Origin: Ailurus styani
Taxonomy: Eukaryota; Chordata; Mammalia; Carnivora; Ailuridae
DNA length: 64,000 nucleotides
Assembly: GCA_002007465.1 (NCBI GenBank)
Contig: LNAC01000001.1
Coordinates: forward strand, 7,653,588 to 7,717,587
Reading direction: 5' to 3'
Shown piece by piece: positions 24,275 to 37,650 of the stretch. The notes below the pieces were generated by a model. The model was not told the DNA's origin. It saw only the letters and a list, made by a program, of their open reading frames with translations, and did not search any database. Within the stretch, counting starts at the first letter, position 1. Every line of letters begins with the position of its first letter. The position numbers and the translations under genes are program-made.

Positions 24275-26901
24275 CGATGCCTAATGATGGCCCAGGAGAT
24301 TCCGATTCTGGTGTTGGGTCAGGGAGAGAACGCCGGGGGCAGGAGCCCTGCGGCGCAGCAGGAAGCCGCGTCCATGCTGTCACCCATCGAAAGGGATGTC
24401 AGGTGCAGAAAGGTGAGGGACAGAATGTCACACATCAGAGCTCTTGGATTTATGGCGACAGTGCGGCTAGGGGTCGTCCCCGCCAGGTCCTGAGGTTGGA
24501 GAATTCATTGCTCTGCTTCGAGCCGACGATCCCAGCAGGGCGCTGGCCGGGCCTCCGAGCTCCGGCCACCAGCTGGGGACACCCGGCCCCACTGCCCTTC
24601 TCCGGCGTCACCCCAGACAGCACCATGACACTCATGTTCTCACCTCATGTTCTTACTTTGTCAAGTCAGGCAGGTGGCCTCCCACCTGGGGATTTTTCAG
24701 CCTAACCTGCTCTTCAGATGATAAGCTGAGTGCTTCGCTGTCTCCTCCAGGCTTAGTCTGCGTGCGGGTAAAGTGGGGACCCTGACGCCCTTCTCTCCCC
24801 GTCCTGGGGGAGACGAGGTCCCAGAATGCCTCAGAGCATCGGGCTCGTGCAGTTGCCTGCATGTTCGCCCCATCGCTCCCCACATCATTACTCTTTTAAA
24901 ATACCCCGGTGACTTGTCTGTCATGATGGCTGCTGGGGTTTTGGGGGTGGCATGTTGGGGTTGGCGCCGCAGACCCAGAATTCGAACTTACACCCTCCAT
25001 TTGGAACTTGCCCTGTAACTGGGCCACTGGGGTCTCCACTGGGACACCGGTGCGTCGTGCCTGGTGCCCACGGCCGTTTCGGGAGGTGGCCGCTGCGCAG
25101 AGAATTTAAGCGCGGGACACACTGAATGAAGCGTGCGTGTGTGACAAGCACATGTGCTTGTCAGAGGGGGGAGGTAGAACAGGGCCCAGGCCTGGTGGAT
25201 GGTGCCCGCTCGGCACAGGGCCTTCTCATAGAGTCGTGCTGCCTTTAGGAGCCACGTGGAGTCAGCTTTGATGACTGTCACCCTCTTTCCTTCCGGTCAT
25301 GACACATCTCTTGTCTCCCATGTCTTCGTTCTCCCGCCCATTTTCATGTTTTCCCCCCCACCTGCTTCTGAGAATTAATCTTTTTCCTTTTACAAACAAG
25401 AACTTGATTTGATGATACAGGATTTTTTGTGCATTTGTTTTGTGAGAGGAGCAGGGAGCTGTGCTGTGGGGGGGCTCTGTGGCTGCTGGGGGGTCCCTGC
25501 GGAGTCCCTGGCCCGCGGCTTCAGTGCAGCCCGGCTGGCACTGAGCGGGGAGGCTGGGGGCTGAGCTTCTCTGCGGCTTCCCAGCTCCCTGTGAGCCTGG
25601 CAGTGACCTCCTCCACTGACATTACAGTCTTGGTTGTAATACAAGCCTGTTTCAGTTGCAGCTTCTGGCCTTTTGAAGCTGATCATGAACATTTAAATTG
25701 AGCTTTGAAGCACTTGTTTCTTCTCTGTTTTACTTGCCCATTGGGGCAGCACTCCAGGCCCCTCTGTGAAGTGTTCTGATGGGTGCAGATGAGCCCTCCG
25801 TGGTGGGGGGTGGTACTGTGGCCGACAGCTCCTGGGACAGGGCAGGCTGTTTTCTGAGAATTTAAAACCAAAGGAATTCTCACTTGTTCTAACCTTGTTC
25901 TAACCTTGCATTGCTGGAGTGCTTTGGTTGGAGAGTTCTGTGGGCTTCTTTTAGGGGAAGGAAGTGCTGCATGAGTACCCTACTCTTCCCATCTGCTGTG
26001 AGTGTCTGTGGGTCTCTGCGTCTCTGGCTCCTTATTCCAGAAGTTCTTTCAGCAAGTGTCTGGTTCTGGTGGGAGGGTGTACATTCTCTAAATACTGTAT
26101 CTCTGAAAATGCCCTTTGTTACCTGGACTGTTGACTGGTAGCGGATTCTAGATTCTGATTCGTTTTTCCTGAGCCCTGGGGCGCACAGGGCGCCAGTGAG
26201 AAGTCTCGTGTTGGTCTGAGCATCACCGTCTTGACCCTCTCCAGCAGGCGGACAAGCCAGGGGCCAGAGCTGGGCTGATGGTTTGTGTCCTTGCTGCCCT
26301 CTCTGCCCTCCTCGACTTCTGGTTTTGGAGAAGCCGAGGCTGATTCGTTCTGTGGATTCCGTTTGGCCGCTTTCTGCCCCTCGGGTAATAATGTTAGCTG
26401 CAGTCCCCTGTTGTGTCCAAAACCAGGGACCAGCTGAGTCACCGAAGTTCTGCAGATGTCACCTCAAGGAGTGGGAGGTGGTCTAGAGCTTTGGCCCGAG
26501 GTCATGGAGCCTGGTGGCCAGATGTGGTCAGCCTGCCATTTCCGGTTTCTTTTCTTTGTATGACTCTTCTGTCTTTGATAGCTCGGAGTGCAGCTGGAGG
26601 GAGGCATGGTCCCCATGCCCCTCTGTAGGCCTCTGCAGCGTGGGGGGACCTGAGGGGGTTTTAGGGCCATAGCCACACGGGAGACAGGCCTCGCCTGGCT
26701 GGCTCTGAGGCCTCCGGACTGTTCTGTATGTTTCCGATTTCCTACCCGCACCCTTCTCCCAAGTGGCTGAGTGTGTTTGGCAGTGGTTTCCTAATCGTCC
26801 TCTGCAGTTTTCTTTCCAGTGCAGTACTGTTCTGCTTTGCAGGTGGAGGGGCAGCTCATTTGGCTCATTGTGGACCATTGACTAGACCTGCTGAAAGTCT
26901 T

Positions 26902-27102
26902 TTTTTTTCCCCCAAAGATTTTATTTATTTATTTGACAGAGAGAGTGAGAGATCACAAGTAGGCAGAGAGGCAGGCAGAGAGAGAGGAGGAAGCAGTTTC
27001 CCTGCTGAGCAGAAAGCCTGATGCGGGCCTCGATCCCAGGACCCTGGGATCATGACCTGAGCCGAAGGCAGAGGCTTAACCCACTGAGCCACCCAGGTGC
27101 CC
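26902..27102 (-). repeat. CAN-SINE, antisense, with TSD
   Basis: Poly-T/C, AAAGATTTTATTTATTTATTTGACAG, ACAAGTAGGCAGAGAGG body and reverse head. Flanks GACCTGCTGAAAGTCTT (26885-26901) and GACCTGCCGAAAGTCTT (27103-27119) form a 17-bp TSD with one mismatch. Confidence 0.97.
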
Positions 27103-28232
27103 GACCTGCCGAAAGTCTTAAGGATGTTGTTCGCAGGGTAGAAAGCAGAGGGGAAAATTGAATCAGGTGGAAATATACTGAAACTCATCAGAGTTAAGTA
27201 TTTAATACGGGCATTGCAGTACTCTGTATTTTGAATTAACTTAGAATCTCAAAATCAAAAGCTCTTTGTCCTGTCCTTCATTGTCCCATCCTTCAGTATA
27301 GGAAAACCCTTCATTTTTCTAAATGTGGAGATCCCATGTCAGACTTTCAGCATAAGTCATTAAGATAGGCCTAGGAACTTGTTGTCCAAAATAACATGGT
27401 TTTGACCTGGGATTTTTGCCTCATGGACCCTTGCATGTGGGCATGGGGGATAGAGAGGTTGTGCTAAACTACTTTATGTGTAAACATTGTATTAATTTAA
27501 AAAAAAAAAGGTGTAAACGTGAATCCTGGGAGGCAGGGAACTCCCAGCTTGTGTAGCGTGTGGTCTCTGCCCAGTGGAGCGGGCATCGTGGTGCCCCGCC
27601 CGGGGTGCGGATGCGGTAAATACGTGTGGAGCCAAATCTCGTCGATGGTCACGGGAATTGAGGCAAAGCCCACGTCAAACAGACAGGTCGTGGCAGGAAG
27701 GGAGCGGAAGAACTCCTGAGGAAGGAGATGGTCCGATGGGGGGGCCAGGGTCAGAAGGGAATTTCGCAGGTGAAGACAGCACTGCGCTAGGTCTCCGTGA
27801 CCCCTCCCCGGGCTTCTGCCATCTGAGTGTGCAGGGACAGCCTGCTGAGGAGGAGAAGGTCCCTGCGGCCTTGGAGAGCATCTTCAGCAGTGGGCTGTGA
27901 AAGGCGGTGGGGACGCGTCCGTGATGACAGTCACCTCCGCAGCTGGACGGCCTTCTGCCAAGCAGGGCTCCCATATGGAAGGTTGTGGAATAGTCTGGTC
28001 TTCAAGGACACGGGAAGGATCCTGAGTTGAAACCTCAAGCGCGTGACTTGACTCCTGCTGGCGTAGTTGGCATCTGTCATTGCGCGGATGAAGCTGGGCG
28101 CTCGCGGGGATTGTTGGGAGGCAAGGGAAGGATGACTGTCTAGGGGCCGGAGGGTGACAAGCCTGAGCTGCAGGGGAGGGAAAGGCCACCAACCAGGAAG
28201 AAGGAGGGGGAGGAACAGGGAGACATCCTCGC

Positions 28233-28610
28233 TGGGGCCTGAATAGCTGTGGCTCCCCCAACCCCCAGAATTCCTACGTTGAAATCCTAGCCCCTAAGCT
28301 GATGGTCTGAGGAGGCGGGGGCTTTGGCTTCTGTCCTGAGGGTGGAGCCCTCATGAGCGGGGTTAGTGCCCTTGTGAAAGGGGCCCCGGAGAGCCCCCTT
28401 GCCTCTTCTTCCCCGCGCGGGTTGGGTGAGCGGGGCGGCTGAGAACCCGGCAGGGCCGCCCCCGCCCCCCCACCCCCAGCAGAGGGCAAGCGTGCAGATG
28501 CCTTCATCTTGGGCGTTCCAGCCTCCAGACAGGTGAGCAACAAACTTCTGTGTCTAAGCCTCCTGCCCGTAGGGCTTTGTTCCAGCAGCCCGAGCGGACT
28601 AAGACGGTCA
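28233..28610 (+). mobile_element. ERVL-MaLR LTR (MLT1/MST type), sense
   Basis: An ancient non-coding solo LTR. Recognised by the ordered blocks TACGTTGAAATCCTAGCCCC, GGTGGAGCCCTCATGAGCGG, GTTAGTGCCCTTGTGAAAGG, TCCAGCCTCCAGACAGGTGAG and the terminal GCAGCCCGAGCGGACTAAGAC. It is GC-enriched compared with the usual consensus, perhaps through biased conversion in this GC-rich stretch. No internal retroviral coding sequence accompanies it. Confidence 0.85.
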
Positions 28611-28827
28611 TGCTATGGAAACTCTGGGGCGGGAGTAGCCAAGAGGGAGCGGACTCGGGGATGCAGAGGAGGCCACCGAAGGAGGAGAGCTGCCGTGCCT
28701 GGGACAGAAGCCAGAGTGCAGAATGCTACGTCCAGAAGGGGTCGGGTGGAGAACAGGGGGATGTGGGGCTGGGCAGTGGGGGCCGGCGGCTGGTGACCCC
28801 GCTCACCGCATGGGACGGTGTGGTGCA

Positions 28828-28845
28828 GGGTGGGGTGGGGTGGGG
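28828..28845 (+). other. G-quadruplex-type motif
   Basis: Four runs of three or more G separated by single T residues (GGGTGGGGTGGGGTGGGG), the canonical form of a stable intramolecular quadruplex. It lies on the coding strand and so would also occur in CPXM2 pre-mRNA. Confidence 0.7.
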
Positions 28846-31800
28846 CTCGGCAGTGCAGGGCGGGGTGAGGAGGGACCCACGTGGGACCCACCGGCAGGGC
28901 TGTGCAGGCAGCTCCAGACACCCCTCTCGTGCACGCGCAGGTGGGAGCCGGAGACTGGCATCCGCCTCCTGCAGATGGGCAGACTGTTGGTGCCGGGGGC
29001 CAGGCCCCCTCTGGGAGGAGCGGTGTGATGCTGGGCGCAGCCCCTCGTCGGGGAGTGGGGTGTGGCGGGAAGTGCTGTCGGGATCCGTCTGATCCTCTGG
29101 CAGCACACGGTTGGTGGTTTCTGCGGCCTGGGTGATGAGGGCTCTTGGGGCTCCCCCTGCACCTGCCCCATGTCCCTGCCTCGGCCCCTTCTGGGAGCTT
29201 CCTGCCATGTCCCCAGCAATCCCCACTCCTGCTTAAGTTAGCTATTGTTGGTTTCTGGCAGCCAGAGATGCCTCACCGACCTCCGTGCGTCGGTGGCTTT
29301 GCTGTGGCCTTTCGCAGTGTGGATCTGTCTCTGGTGTCTTTAGTAACGGCATGGACAACAGACAAGGCTTCCAAACAAAACCAAATTCTCTGAAGGTGGT
29401 GTCTTCTGATAAGGAAAAAAATCCTTATTAGGATTCAGGGAAGCCTGCGTTTGCGTGCAGGCTGAGTGTGTGTGTGTTTATCTGGGCTCTTCACCAAAGA
29501 CGTCATCAGCTGTGCTGTGGACCAAAGGACTGGCTTTTCTGGCCCGTGCTGTCACATCATCTCAAGAGTGGGCAAGACTGGACATTTGTCAGATGGGGCA
29601 GCGGACAGCGGTGCTGGCTCTGGGACTCCACACTTGCTTCGTGTGCCGACGGTGGAGCCCTCGAGAGGGCCCGCATGGAGCTTTTGGGTTGGTAGATGTG
29701 CAATCGACAAACACCCCACTCACGGGCACTTTTTTTTCACCCCTTGTGTGTGCTGGCGAGAGGATGTGTGGAGCTGCCACTTACCAATATAAGAGTGATC
29801 CTGATAAATATGCCCTCTTATTCAGGTAGTTCCTTTTTGAATTAAGATATTCATGTGCATATGAGATGGTTTTTTTTACCTGGAAGAAATGCTTTGGGTA
29901 ACAATTATTCTTCCTTATTTAACTACTAAATAGTATTGTGTTGTCCACCTGTCATTTCGCCCATCTGACTATCTAAGTGAGTAATAGAAGGTGTTAGCTC
30001 GATGAAGTACCTGGAATTCAGCACCTGCTGTATTTTCTGCTAAGAGGAAGGGACCAGGGGATGTGAACACGTTTGACAGAGCTGTGAAAGAGTCTCACTG
30101 AAATGGCAGTGAGTCCTTTTTGCATTTCTGATGCTTGCTTATGTGAGACTACTGGGTTTCTGAACAGAGCGCTAGGACATGGGAGGCACAGACCAGTGCC
30201 CTGTTCCCTGTCCAGGTCTGAAACCAAAGCTGGCATATCTGGCAGAATCGAGATGCAGGGGCCATTCCCAGGACACAGGGAATCGTCTAGCAGAAGCACT
30301 GACCAGCCAGTTAGGTGTCAGGGACCAGGAGATGCAGGTTGTTCCTGAGGATGCTGATGTGTCTGAAGCGGGGTGGGCCGGGACTAGGTGACAAGGCGGA
30401 GAGGGAAGCAGTAGGAGAGTGGTAAGAACTGGGGACAGTGGGCAGCATCTTCAGCTGAGGGAGGCCTGAGCCTGGGGTCAGGGCCAGGGCTGAGTGGCGA
30501 GTTGAAGCACATTCTGGAATCTAACCTCCCAGAGAGGTTAGGAAGTGACCCTCAGTCCTTGTCCTGAATCTTGACAAGGGCCTCAGGTGCCTACCAGTGC
30601 ACACTGAGGTCTGAGAGGCTGGAGGGATATGGCCCAGAGAGGCGAGCAGCATGGAAAGAAGGTGCTGGCTGTCCTGAGGCCACAGCGGGACAGCGTGGGT
30701 GCTCGGGTTCCAGCTCTCACAGCCTGGGCCCGGGGGCCGAGCTGCAGAGGGGCAGGTGTGCCTGCTTCTGGGTCAGCACAAACTGGTTCCATGGCGAGGC
30801 ATGGCTGGTGGAGGCAGGCCGTGTGGATCTCTGAGTAAGCATGTAAAAAAATTTTATCTTTGCTTGGTCCTTTGACACCTGGTCAATTTCCAGTAGGCGT
30901 GATGGAGAATTACTCTTTCAGCGCTGGGACCAAGGAAATGCCCCCCATGTGCATCAGAGGCCTGGAAAGTGCCCAGGGCAGATCCTAGTGGGGGAAGGGC
31001 GTTATGATAAGTGGAATACCCTCTGTGAGGTCAGCTGTGGGTGCTGAGGCATGCTTGCTGCCTGGATCCCCCGGGCCATGTGCCCACTTGGGCTGCGTGC
31101 CCTCCCCATTCATTCTGTGGTCTCCCCTGGATCCACGCCCTCTGCCCCAATTCACTGCATGCTTCCTGCTCACGTGGTCCCCCACGTGAGGCACGGCCTC
31201 CTCTGGCAGGACCCAGCTGAAGCACCGTTGCTCACGTTGCCACCTGAAGCCTCCTGGGGTCTCTTACTGCGTCAGTGGGCTGCAGGGGCACCGTTACCCC
31301 CCTCTTGGTGCTGCTCACCACGCTGGGCCCCAGGACCTCTGCCGCCCCAGCAGAGATGGCCGGTGCATGTGTACCAACCCAGGCAGCCACGTGGCAGGCG
31401 TGGGAGGGCCAGGGAAGCAGCCTGGCAGTGTTTGGAAGCCCGGAGCTGAGAATCAGGAGGCCAGCATCCGAGGTCCAACTCTGTGGCTGGAAGGGATGCC
31501 TGGGAAGGCTGCCCTTGAGTCTTGGGACCTCGGCTTCCTCCTTGAGGACTCGGGGAGGGCTGGACGGTGTCTTGGGGCCTGGTGGGTCTGAGTCCCTCTG
31601 ACAGTGTCCCCCACCCCCCTCGGGCCAACTTTCATCCCCAGCGGCCTGCAGAGCTCCGGTCTCGTGGTTCCTGTCCTGCCCAGCATCCTGAGGCCAGAGG
31701 GCTTTCGTTCCCTGCAGGGCTCTGGCGCACCCCCACCCACTCCGTTCCCCGGGGGCACACCCATCTCAGCAGGGAGTGGCACAGCTTTTTAAACGTGCCT

Positions 31801-32089
31801 CTTACAGGAGGGATTTCTCACACTTCCACTAGAGAGAGATTTTGCTTCTCTTCCAGAGTTGGTGTTTTCTCTTACTGGGGTCAGATTGGAGGAGACAGCA
31901 TCGCTCGGAGACTTCCAGCCCCACGACGGGCTGGGCAGTGAGAACAGCAGCCCGGGGGGCCGGAGGCCATGGGATCCGGCCCCCAGCTCCTGTTCAAGCT
32001 CTTACCCACAGGGACGCTGGTCTGGATAGGGAGGCTCGCCAGGGGCCTGCCCACGTGCCAGCGTCTTATTCCAGGAGCGGCTTGGACCA

Positions 32090-32290
32090 AACCTTAGCCG
32101 GTAGCCGTTATCAAAACTGCCATTTTTGCCAAGAATGGAAAACAATAGATTTTTTTTCCTATTTATATAGCCTTGCTCATTAGCATGCACAATACAAAGG
32201 CCAGAGTTGCCGAAGCAAAATCAACAAATTCTGATTAATTTGCAGAACTCAACCACGGGACCGCTCCGAAATTTCTGACCACTAGCGCTC
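32090..32290. promoter_or_regulatory. Candidate conserved non-coding element upstream of exon 3
   Basis: Unique, repeat-free AT-rich block in otherwise GC-rich surroundings. It is dense in transcription-factor-like words: a MEF2-like CTATTTATATAG, SOX-like AACAATAG, an octamer-like ATTAGCATGCACAAT, and a homeodomain-like GATTAATTTGCAG. It ends about 300 bp before exon 3. Conservation could not be tested here, so the call is an inference from composition. Confidence 0.35.
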
Positions 32291-32565
32291 CCTGGCTGAG
32301 TCACACTGTGGAAGGATTCTTAATTGGAAACAGCCCTGGACAGTAGCAGGGACAGCAACGGAGGGAAGGAATATCAGAGCACAAACAGCCAGAGCAAGTG
32401 TCACCGAGAAAGGCGGTTGGCCCACTGGTGACAGTTGAGTTGACCGCATCCGTCTGGATGCACTGGACATGCCTGGGGGATGGGGGTTCAGGGGCAAATG
32501 GGAAAAGGGGAGGCCAGATTTAGAAAACTGGAAACTTGCCTTTGAACGTCTGTCTTTGTTTTTAA

Positions 32566-32874
<309 letters not shown>

Positions 32875-35800
32875 TGAGGATACATGTCTTGTGCAAAGAG
32901 CCCTTAGTGCAAAGGATGCTGCTGGTACCCGGAGCTGGGTCGGCCTGCCTCCACCTGTTGAGCTCTTTCCCTCAGTGTGGTCTGTCTGGACCGGGCAGGG
33001 GATGCTGAACTCCAGCATCGGCAGCCAGTGGCTTTTGTCCTCTTCCCCGCAACCGGTGCTCCTCACCACCACACACACTCTTCCAGGCTGTTCTGTGGCT
33101 CTCCCCAGGTCAAACCCTTCGTGGCTCTCTTGGGCTCAGCACTTCATGTCTTGGCCTCCTTCTCTGAGGCTCAAGGGTCATGTGACCTTGGCCCTCACTG
33201 CCGTCAAGGTCCTGCTCCGGGAAGATGAGCTCCTCCGTGCACAGTTCACACACCATGCGGTTCTGGACTTCTCGCCCTTCCTCAGGCAGGTCCCCCCTGC
33301 CTGCATCCCCTTGCCCTCTACCCTGCCAGGTGGCCCGAGTCCTGGAGCCTCCGTGATGATCGACTCCCGGTGCTGCTCTGACAGCTTATCATACCTGCGG
33401 CTGCGCAGGCCACACACACTTATCCTCTTCCGGTTCTGGAGGATAGGAGCCCCCTTGGGCTAAATCAAGGTGTGGGCAGGGCCGTGTTCCTTCTGGAGCT
33501 GGAGGGGAGGGTCCGTGTCTTTGTCTCTTCTAGCTTCTAGAGGAGCCTGCCTTCCTTCTAAGCCTCTGGATCCTTCTTCTGCTTCCCTCTTCCACTTTTA
33601 AGGAGCTCGTGATGACATTGGCCCGAGTGCTTCCTGGTCCCAGGATTAGCGAGTTGGCATCTCCGTTGGGGAGGGGGCGTTCTTGCCCCAGCCCACTCGT
33701 GAGGCCTTTTCCCTCCTGCTCCAGCTCTTGCGTTCCATCCCTTCCCAGTTCAGCAATTGGTTGCGCACGCTCTGTCCTGTGTGCATCTCTGGTATTTTAG
33801 CAGTCTGTCCCCTGCTGCTCCGTAATTCCATGTGTTCCAAACCCCTTCTGCGCATGAGCCATTTCCTCTCCCTTCCTGGGAGGGACGTGGTCCTTCATCC
33901 CTGAGATGTGGGGCCGCCTGAGCGGCAGCGCCAACACCTCATGCTCTCGCCGTCCCTGTGAGCGTGCTGCAGGCGGCCGCCGTGCTGGGGACCGGACGAG
34001 GGCGGTCGAGTCTCCTGCCCAGAAGCTCGCAGGCTCAGGGGCGTCCGAGCCGAGCCCCGACTCCCCGTGCCCGCTCTTCCCTCCTCCCTGGACACTCAGC
34101 CACACCCACAGAGCTTGAATCTGCCCGACCAGCACCACTCTGCAGGCCAGGATTCTGGTAGAACGTTTCTAGAACTAACTTTAGTGAAGTCCGAAATTTG
34201 GTTCATATAAGTAGGATTGTTTCTTAATAACAGCTGATAAGAGACTTTGGGGTGTGTACAACTGGACATTGTGTTTTTCAAGAGGATAAAGTCACCGGGT
34301 TTCACAAGAGTGACCAGGAAGAACGTGAGTGCCTGCAGCCCTGTGAACAGGATCCAGGCTTCCGTGGAAGTCAAGGGAGGGCTAGCGGGGCTGGATCCCG
34401 ATGGGTGTGGGCCCGTTTCGTGCAGCAGCGAGAGGAGCTGTCAGCTCATGTCCTGAATGCTCTCTCTATAAATGAAGTTATCCTTTATTAAAGAGGAAGT
34501 GTTCACTTTACCCATGCTTTCAGTCAACAATTGGAAGGTCCTGTTAGTCCTGAATTTGTTGGTGGGGGTAGCCTCGGCGGGGGGCGTTGTGTGGTTCCAG
34601 TTGGGAATTCTAGAGTGGGTGAGTGGAGCATGGGGCAGGGGTGTCATAGTGCAGGGGTCCTAGGCATGTGGAGTTCAGACCTTGGCCTTGACACTTCTAG
34701 ATTTTGGGGCCTTGGAACTATTACGGCCCTAAGCCTTTACTGCCTCCCCAGAGAAGAGGGAGTCCTGAGAACTCAGGATTTGTTGAGCGGGGAAATCAGG
34801 TGACTTATAATTTTAAAACATTTACTGGATCATTTCACTTCTCTGCTTACAGCTTCGGGTAGCTTCTAGGTTCTCTTGGAAACTCCCAGCCGGGCTTGTG
34901 TGACGGGCCCCTCTTAATTCTCGTGGGGCACTGTCCCTCCCTGAGTGCTGGTGACTTGTGTCCTTGGGCGTTACCTGCCTTCCCCTCCTTGAGCAGAAGC
35001 CGCAGGTTGGAAGGGGCTTGGTCTCCTCCTCTCCCTTGCTCCCAGCCCGGAAGGTTGCTCGGCACACGGGACGTGCGCAGAGGGGGTCAGGCGAAGACCT
35101 GGCTGAAGGGGAGATGGAAAGTCTTCGCTGCCAGACCTTTCCTGGGCCCCACAGGGGGTCCTGGACTGTCATCCAGCAGGGAGCAGCTGGCTGGCCTGTC
35201 TTTGGGTCCTTGTCATCTTTCTTGGGTGATTCTTCCTTCACCCCAGGGAGGCACAGCCCAGGGAGAAGGCAGGTGCCCTGGGCTCAAGTGTGGACAGACC
35301 CCCACTCCTGACTTCAGGCAAGAGGACGTAAGGACCGTCATTGAAAACCTCTTCGGTGCTGTTTGTCCTTATGGGGACTGATTTTTTTCTTCAGTGCTCT
35401 GTCATTTCCTCAAATGCCCTCTGAACAAAATCTCTGCACCCGCTCTTACAGTGTGAAGTAGCTGCTTTCACAGCCGCCGCCCCCCGGCCCTTGGGCACCT
35501 CCACCCCCGCGGGTGGGTTGGGACTCACCACGGAGCGGGGAGTGTTGCCCGAGCTGTGTGCGGGCCTTCAGCACAGCCCCACTAGGGAAATAATGACTAG
35601 GGCGGGGCCCCTATTGTGGTTCTTACCTTTCAGAATCAGCGCCCCACGAAGCCCGATTTCCCTGCCAACAGGTGTTCTAAAATACACCTTCCCACACATG
35701 CCGTTGGAAACACGGTTTAAAAATACCCTCTCGTCTCGCTTCGGAGTATTTTGTAGGTGTGCCAAGCTGACGGGTGGGATTTGATGTGCAAGAAACGCCG

Positions 35801-36079
35801 AGGTGTCAGAATTAGAAACGGTTCACATGCTGTGGTTCAGGATGGAGCGGGGTAGCCCAGCTCGGTGCCCGCCCAGCCCCCCGCAGGCTGGGCCGCGGCC
35901 CCCCCAGGGCGCAGGGGTGGGCAGGCTCGAGGCAGGAGGCCCCCCGGTCTGAGGCTTGGTGTCGTCATCAGCGAATCGAGGCCCTGCTGCCAGCACTGCC
36001 ACCGTCTCAGAACGTGAGGATCCACCGGAGTGAAGAAGGAACTGTCCTCTGATTTCCAAATGCTGTGTGTGCACCCATC

Positions 36080-36900
36080 AGCGTTCATTCCCTGCGCCCC
36101 CCCCGCGACGTGCCCACTCTGTGCCGGGAACTGTGCCGGACGGTGAGCCAGCGAAGACGAGGTGCTCCTGGGCCCCCGTCCCGCAGTCGCGGAGGGAGAG
36201 CGGCCTGGGCCCCGGCCGCACACGTTCTGCCCAGTAGTTCGTTTATTCCACGACAGGAGACCAGCGCTGTCATTCTTATTACTTCTCTTAGAGAAAACAG
36301 ACACGCCGATCGGTGGAGGAACTCGTAAGCTCAGCCCGGCAGAGGCAGTTCGTGAATCCAAGCTCCTTTGAACCCAGAGTTGCTGCCCCTACTGACTCCG
36401 CACATCTGCCCCCGAGTCAGCAGACGGACGTGTCCTCGGGGAATCGGGGGCGATGATGCGACCGCGTGCCTCTCTCCTTTCTGACCGTGATCTCGCCCCC
36501 GCTGACTCACCTGTCGCCCTCCCCAAGCGGTCCTGCCGGTGATGTGACTCTTGCTCTTCCGGGTGCTCCCACACTCGCGTGCGCCGTGTCTGGGCACGGC
36601 GGTGGGCTTGTGGAGCGTCTGGGCAGAGGCGGCGGTGCCGGGGGCGCCGGGGGCGCCGCCGCCCCGGAGGGGAGGGGGCGGCCTGGCGGCTGCGCTGCTG
36701 CTCTGCTCTCGCAGGGTCACTTGGCAAGACCAGGACGGGCGTCGTTTTGACCCAGAGGTCACCCTGGTTCACGCGCCGTCGTTGCCAGTGCGGGGATGAC
36801 CTGGGGGACCCGGGACCAGCACCTGAGCCCGGAGTGCAGCAGCGGCGGAGGGCAGAGCCTCAGAGGAGTTCCCGCCCGCACCCGGGCTCGTCCGGCTGTG
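36080..36900. other. CpG-rich patch in intron 3
   Basis: CpG-dense DNA including an internal short repeat of GCCGGGGGC/GCCGCC at about 36635-36665. Its left part (TGCCGGGAACTGTGCCGGACG) resembles a GC-drifted L2 3' end, so part of it may simply be an old repeat with raised GC. It could also be an intragenic CpG island. Confidence 0.4.
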
Positions 36901-37314
36901 TTCCTCTGGCCCACGGGGCTCAGGGGCTCTATTTCCGGGTGCTTGCAGCTGGATTCCTTTGCCCGCTCGCCCTTGTCCTGCAGCCTAGCCGCGTCCTCTG
37001 TTCCTTCCACCCTCTTCTAGCATGCTGCCTTCACCCGTAGTTTCTTCTTTCCTTTTTAAGTCCAGTCCTATCACTATGGCTATATTTAATTTTTTTTAAG
37101 CAATCCATGTATTTTCTTAAGTGTGCCACTGGTTTTAGGATTGATTTTTTTTTTTAAGTCCTCTGATTCCATAGATTTTGAGTATTCTGGCTAGAACTCT
37201 TATTTTTCCTGTCACCTCCGTTTTCAGAGTGCCCGTGTTGCAGATGGAGCTTTTACTGAATTGTGTTTGCCACGTTACAGCAGAAATTCCTTTCTTTGTC
37301 TTTGCCCTCTTGAG

Positions 37315-37650
37315 CCGCTATGACAGTCTCCTATCTCCGGGGGCTGGTAAGCTACACAGACGACTTTCTCACGGTTGTGGAGGCTGGGAAGTCTGCGGTC
37401 AAGATGCCGACGGACTGGGAGTCTGGAGAGGACCGACTTCCTGGTTCACAGGTGACCCCGTCCTTCACCTTCTCCCGTGTCCTCAGGCGGTGGAAGGAAC
37501 TAGGGCTCCGGAGCCCTCTTTTATACGGACTCTAATCCCACTCACACAGGCTCCACCCTCATGACCTTGTCACTTCCCCAAGTCCCCGCCTTGGGTTTGG
37601 TTTCAAACTTTCAGAGGACACCCATGGTCACTCTATGCTACTCTCTTTTC
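37315..37650 (-). mobile_element. ERVL-MaLR LTR (MLT1/MST type), antisense
   Basis: Non-coding LTR in reverse. Ordered blocks: GACTTTCTCACGGTTGTGGAGGCTGGGAAG, GACTTCCTGGTTCACAG, CCTTCTCCCGTGTCCTCA, TTTTATACGGACTCTAATCCCACTCACACAGGCTCCACCCTCATGACC. This is the complement of the order seen at 28233-28610. Confidence 0.85.

Noticed and set aside
36331..36772. Minus-strand open frames of 127-143 codons
   Set aside because: Overlapping shadows in CpG-rich DNA with no family signature.
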